Origin: Bradyrhizobium sp. WBOS07
Lineage (GTDB): Bacteria; Pseudomonadota; Alphaproteobacteria; Rhizobiales; Xanthobacteraceae
DNA: 64,000 nucleotides
Reading direction: 5' to 3'
Assembly: GCF_024585165.1 (NCBI RefSeq)
Contig: NZ_CP029008.1
Location: forward strand, 744,001 to 808,000
Below are positions 62,416 to 64,000 of the stretch, piece by piece. A model generated the notes under the pieces. That model was not told the DNA's origin, searched no databases, and saw only the letters and a list, made by a program, of their open reading frames with translations. Position 1 is the stretch's first letter, and each line of letters starts with the position of its first letter. The position numbers and the translations under genes were made by a program.

Positions 62416-64000
62416 ATGCGCCAAACGAATTGGGGTTCGCGCATCAATGCCCGGCACGGTGTGGGGTCCATCTTGATTTCTCGTTCGCTTGCTCGCGCGC
62501 TCTTGGCTTCGGTTGCGCTGATGACGGCCGGCGGTCTGCTGGCCGGCTGCAACACCGACCAGGTCTCGCTCGCGACCAATGCCAAGGCCAATCAGCCGGT
62601 GCCGCCGAAGCTGATCGCCGCGATGGCCGAGAAGGACATGGATCTGCAATCGCCGATCCTGGTGCGCCTGTTCAAGCAGGAGGCCGAGCTCGAGATCTGG
62701 AAGCAGACCCGCTCCGGCCAGTTCGCGCTGCTCAAGACCTATCCGATCTGCCGCTGGTCGGGCGACCTCGGCCCCAAGGTGCGCGAAGGCGATCGCCAGG
62801 CGCCGGAAGGATTCTACTCGATCAATCCGAGCCAGATGAATCCGCAATCGGCGTATTACCTCTCCTTCAACACCGGCTATCCGAACGCGTTCGACAAGGC
62901 GCTGGGCCGCACCGGCTCGCAGCTGATGGTGCACGGCGACTGCTCCTCGCGCGGCTGTTACGCCATGACCGACGAGCAGATCGCGGAGATCTATTCGCTC
63001 GGCCGCGAATCCTTCTTCGGCGGCCAGAAGGCGTTCCAGCTCCAGGCCTATCCGTTCAAGATGACGCCGGTGAACATGGCCAGGCACCGCAACAATCCGA
63101 ACATGCCGTTCTGGAAGATGATCAAGGAAGGCTATGATCATTTCGAGGTGACGCGGCAGGAGCCGAAGGTCGATTTCTGCGAGAAGAAGTACGTCTTCGA
63201 CGCGGCGAAGCCGGCGGACGCCAAGCGCGACCCGGTGTTCGACGCCTCGGCCAAATGCCCGGCCTATGTCATCCCCGAGGACATCGTCGCCGCGGTGCGG
63301 GGCAAGCAGGCCAAGGACGAGGCCGAATACGCCAAGCTCGTCGCCAAGGGCACGCCGGTGGCGCGCATGAACACCGGCATCGACGGCGGCATGAACAAGG
63401 TGTTCGCCGCCAAGATTCCGGAAGGCTCGACCGGCCTGTCCGAGGGCGCCGAAGGCACCACGCTGCAGATGCTGGCGATGGCCAAGGCGCCTGGCACGAT
63501 CCCCAGCCACGTCAATCCGCCGAAGCCGAACCTCGACGCGGTGGCGTCGGCGCCGGCGCCGCAGGAAGAGCCGGTGGCCGTGCCCGCGAGCACCCGCGTC
63601 GCCTCGGCCGCCCCGACGACTGAAAAGCCTCAAGAGAAATCCGGCGGCTTCTTCTCGAACCTCGGCCGCAAGATGGGCATCGGCGCATCCGACACCACGG
63701 CGACCACACCGCCGCCGCAGGCCACCGCATCCGTCGCCCCGGCCGCCACGACGACGACACCCACGACCGCGGCGTCGCGGCTGAAGGCCGCCGTGAGCCG
63801 GTTCGTGCCGGGCAGCGACAAGAAGGATGCCGCGAAGGACGCGCCGAAGCCGACTGTTGCCGCCGCCAAGCCCGCCGAGCCGGCCAAGCCCGACACGCGC
63901 CTCGCCCAGACGCGGCCGGCGCTGAAGCCGTCGGTGAGCGACGGTGCCGGTGAAGCCACGCAGATCATGGGCGCCGCGCCGATAGTGTCATCGAACTCGT
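62416..64000 (+). CDS. Lipoprotein L,D-transpeptidase (YkuD), 3' end beyond window
   Basis: The open frame continues past base 64000, so about 528 residues are visible. The signal ends with lipobox LLAGC45. The YkuD domain (about 75-215) has the catalytic signature VHGDCSSRGC with Cys181. It crosslinks peptidoglycan through L,D-bonds or attaches proteins to it. The C-terminal 200 residues are long, low complexity and rich in Ala, Pro, Thr and Lys. The signal is long if started at ATG 62416; TTG 62473 would give a normal 25-residue lipoprotein signal. The start is uncertain. Confidence 0.85.
   Translation, partial: MRQTNWGSRINARHGVGSILISRSLARALLASVALMTAGGLLAGCNTDQVSLATNAKANQPVPPKLIAAMAEKDMDLQSPILVRLFKQEAELEIWKQTRSGQFALLKTYPICRWSGDLGPKVREGDRQAPEGFYSINPSQMNPQSAYYLSFNTGYPNAFDKALGRTGSQLMVHGDCSSRGCYAMTDEQIAEIYSLGRESFFGGQKAFQLQAYPFKMTPVNMARHRNNPNMPFWKMIKEGYDHFEVTRQEPKVDFCEKKYVFDAAKPADAKRDPVFDASAKCPAYVIPEDIVAAVRGKQAKDEAEYAKLVAKGTPVARMNTGIDGGMNKVFAAKIPEGSTGLSEGAEGTTLQMLAMAKAPGTIPSHVNPPKPNLDAVASAPAPQEEPVAVPASTRVASAAPTTEKPQEKSGGFFSNLGRKMGIGASDTTATTPPPQATASVAPAATTTTPTTAASRLKAAVSRFVPGSDKKDAAKDAPKPTVAAAKPAEPAKPDTRLAQTRPALKPSVSDGAGEATQIMGAAPIVSSNS

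Overview
The window is GC-rich alphaproteobacterial chromosome, most likely Bradyrhizobium or a close relative in the Nitrobacteraceae. The evidence is the ChvG/ChvI two-component pair linked to HPr kinase, EIIA and HPr with pckA nearby, the aerobic cobaltochelatase genes cobS/cobT, the aroK-aroB and xerD-accA neighbourhood, and many intergenic palindromic repeats that I recognise from Bradyrhizobium-type genomes. Almost all of it is core or shell chromosome. I saw no rRNA, tRNA, CRISPR array, insertion sequence or prophage.

Layout. 1-3055: tail of a K+/H+ antiporter, then the molybdate ABC importer modABC (minus strand). 3396-12300: murein endopeptidase MepA, a PAS-GGDEF-EAL protein with a degenerate GGDEF, a DUF1349 protein, an MFS transporter, a serine hydrolase, a TPR protein and an AHSA1/SRPBCC protein. 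12463-15431: first low-GC islet, with a predicted effector carrying a deoxyribosyltransferase/SLOG-like domain facing a Panacea-type antitoxin-toxin pair. 15686-35128: lepA, a GT39-like membrane glycosyltransferase, the minus-strand chvI-chvG-hprK-EIIA-HPr cluster, a HugZ-like protein, a secreted TPR-CHAT protein, pckA, an acyl-CoA thioesterase, glgP and a LysR/EamA divergent pair. 35297-37708: TauE/SafE permease with a TIGR02186-like partner, then rpmB with its own promoter and terminator.

37898-41605: second low-GC islet, inserted directly after the rpmB terminator. It holds a TIR-APAZ gene and a short Argonaute gene overlapping by one base, which is a SPARTA-type immune system. A third gene with a phospholipase D-like HxR(x4)D/GTSxN motif lies about 100 bp downstream and may be a new accessory. 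41719-50392: DUF2235 hydrolase, PilZ protein, small membrane protein, old yellow enzyme and the cobS-cobT-phytase-like cluster. 50691-52386: DedA protein, a lone MazE-like antitoxin with a consensus -10 box, and two small uncharacterised genes. 52614-55005: two divergent citrate synthase paralogues; one carries an N-terminal MerR-like HTH and has perfect inverted repeats against its start codon. 55184-64000: J-domain protein, BolA, CNNM/CorC-type protein, aroK-aroB, a 48-aa membrane protein, xerD, accA and the start of a lipoprotein L,D-transpeptidase.

The strongest candidates for something new are the SPARTA pair with its PLD-like neighbour and the Panacea/effector islet. The autoregulatory-looking HTH-citrate synthase and the intra-operon palindromes come next. 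Only sequence reading was possible, so family assignments rest on recognised motifs and remembered family features, not on database searches.
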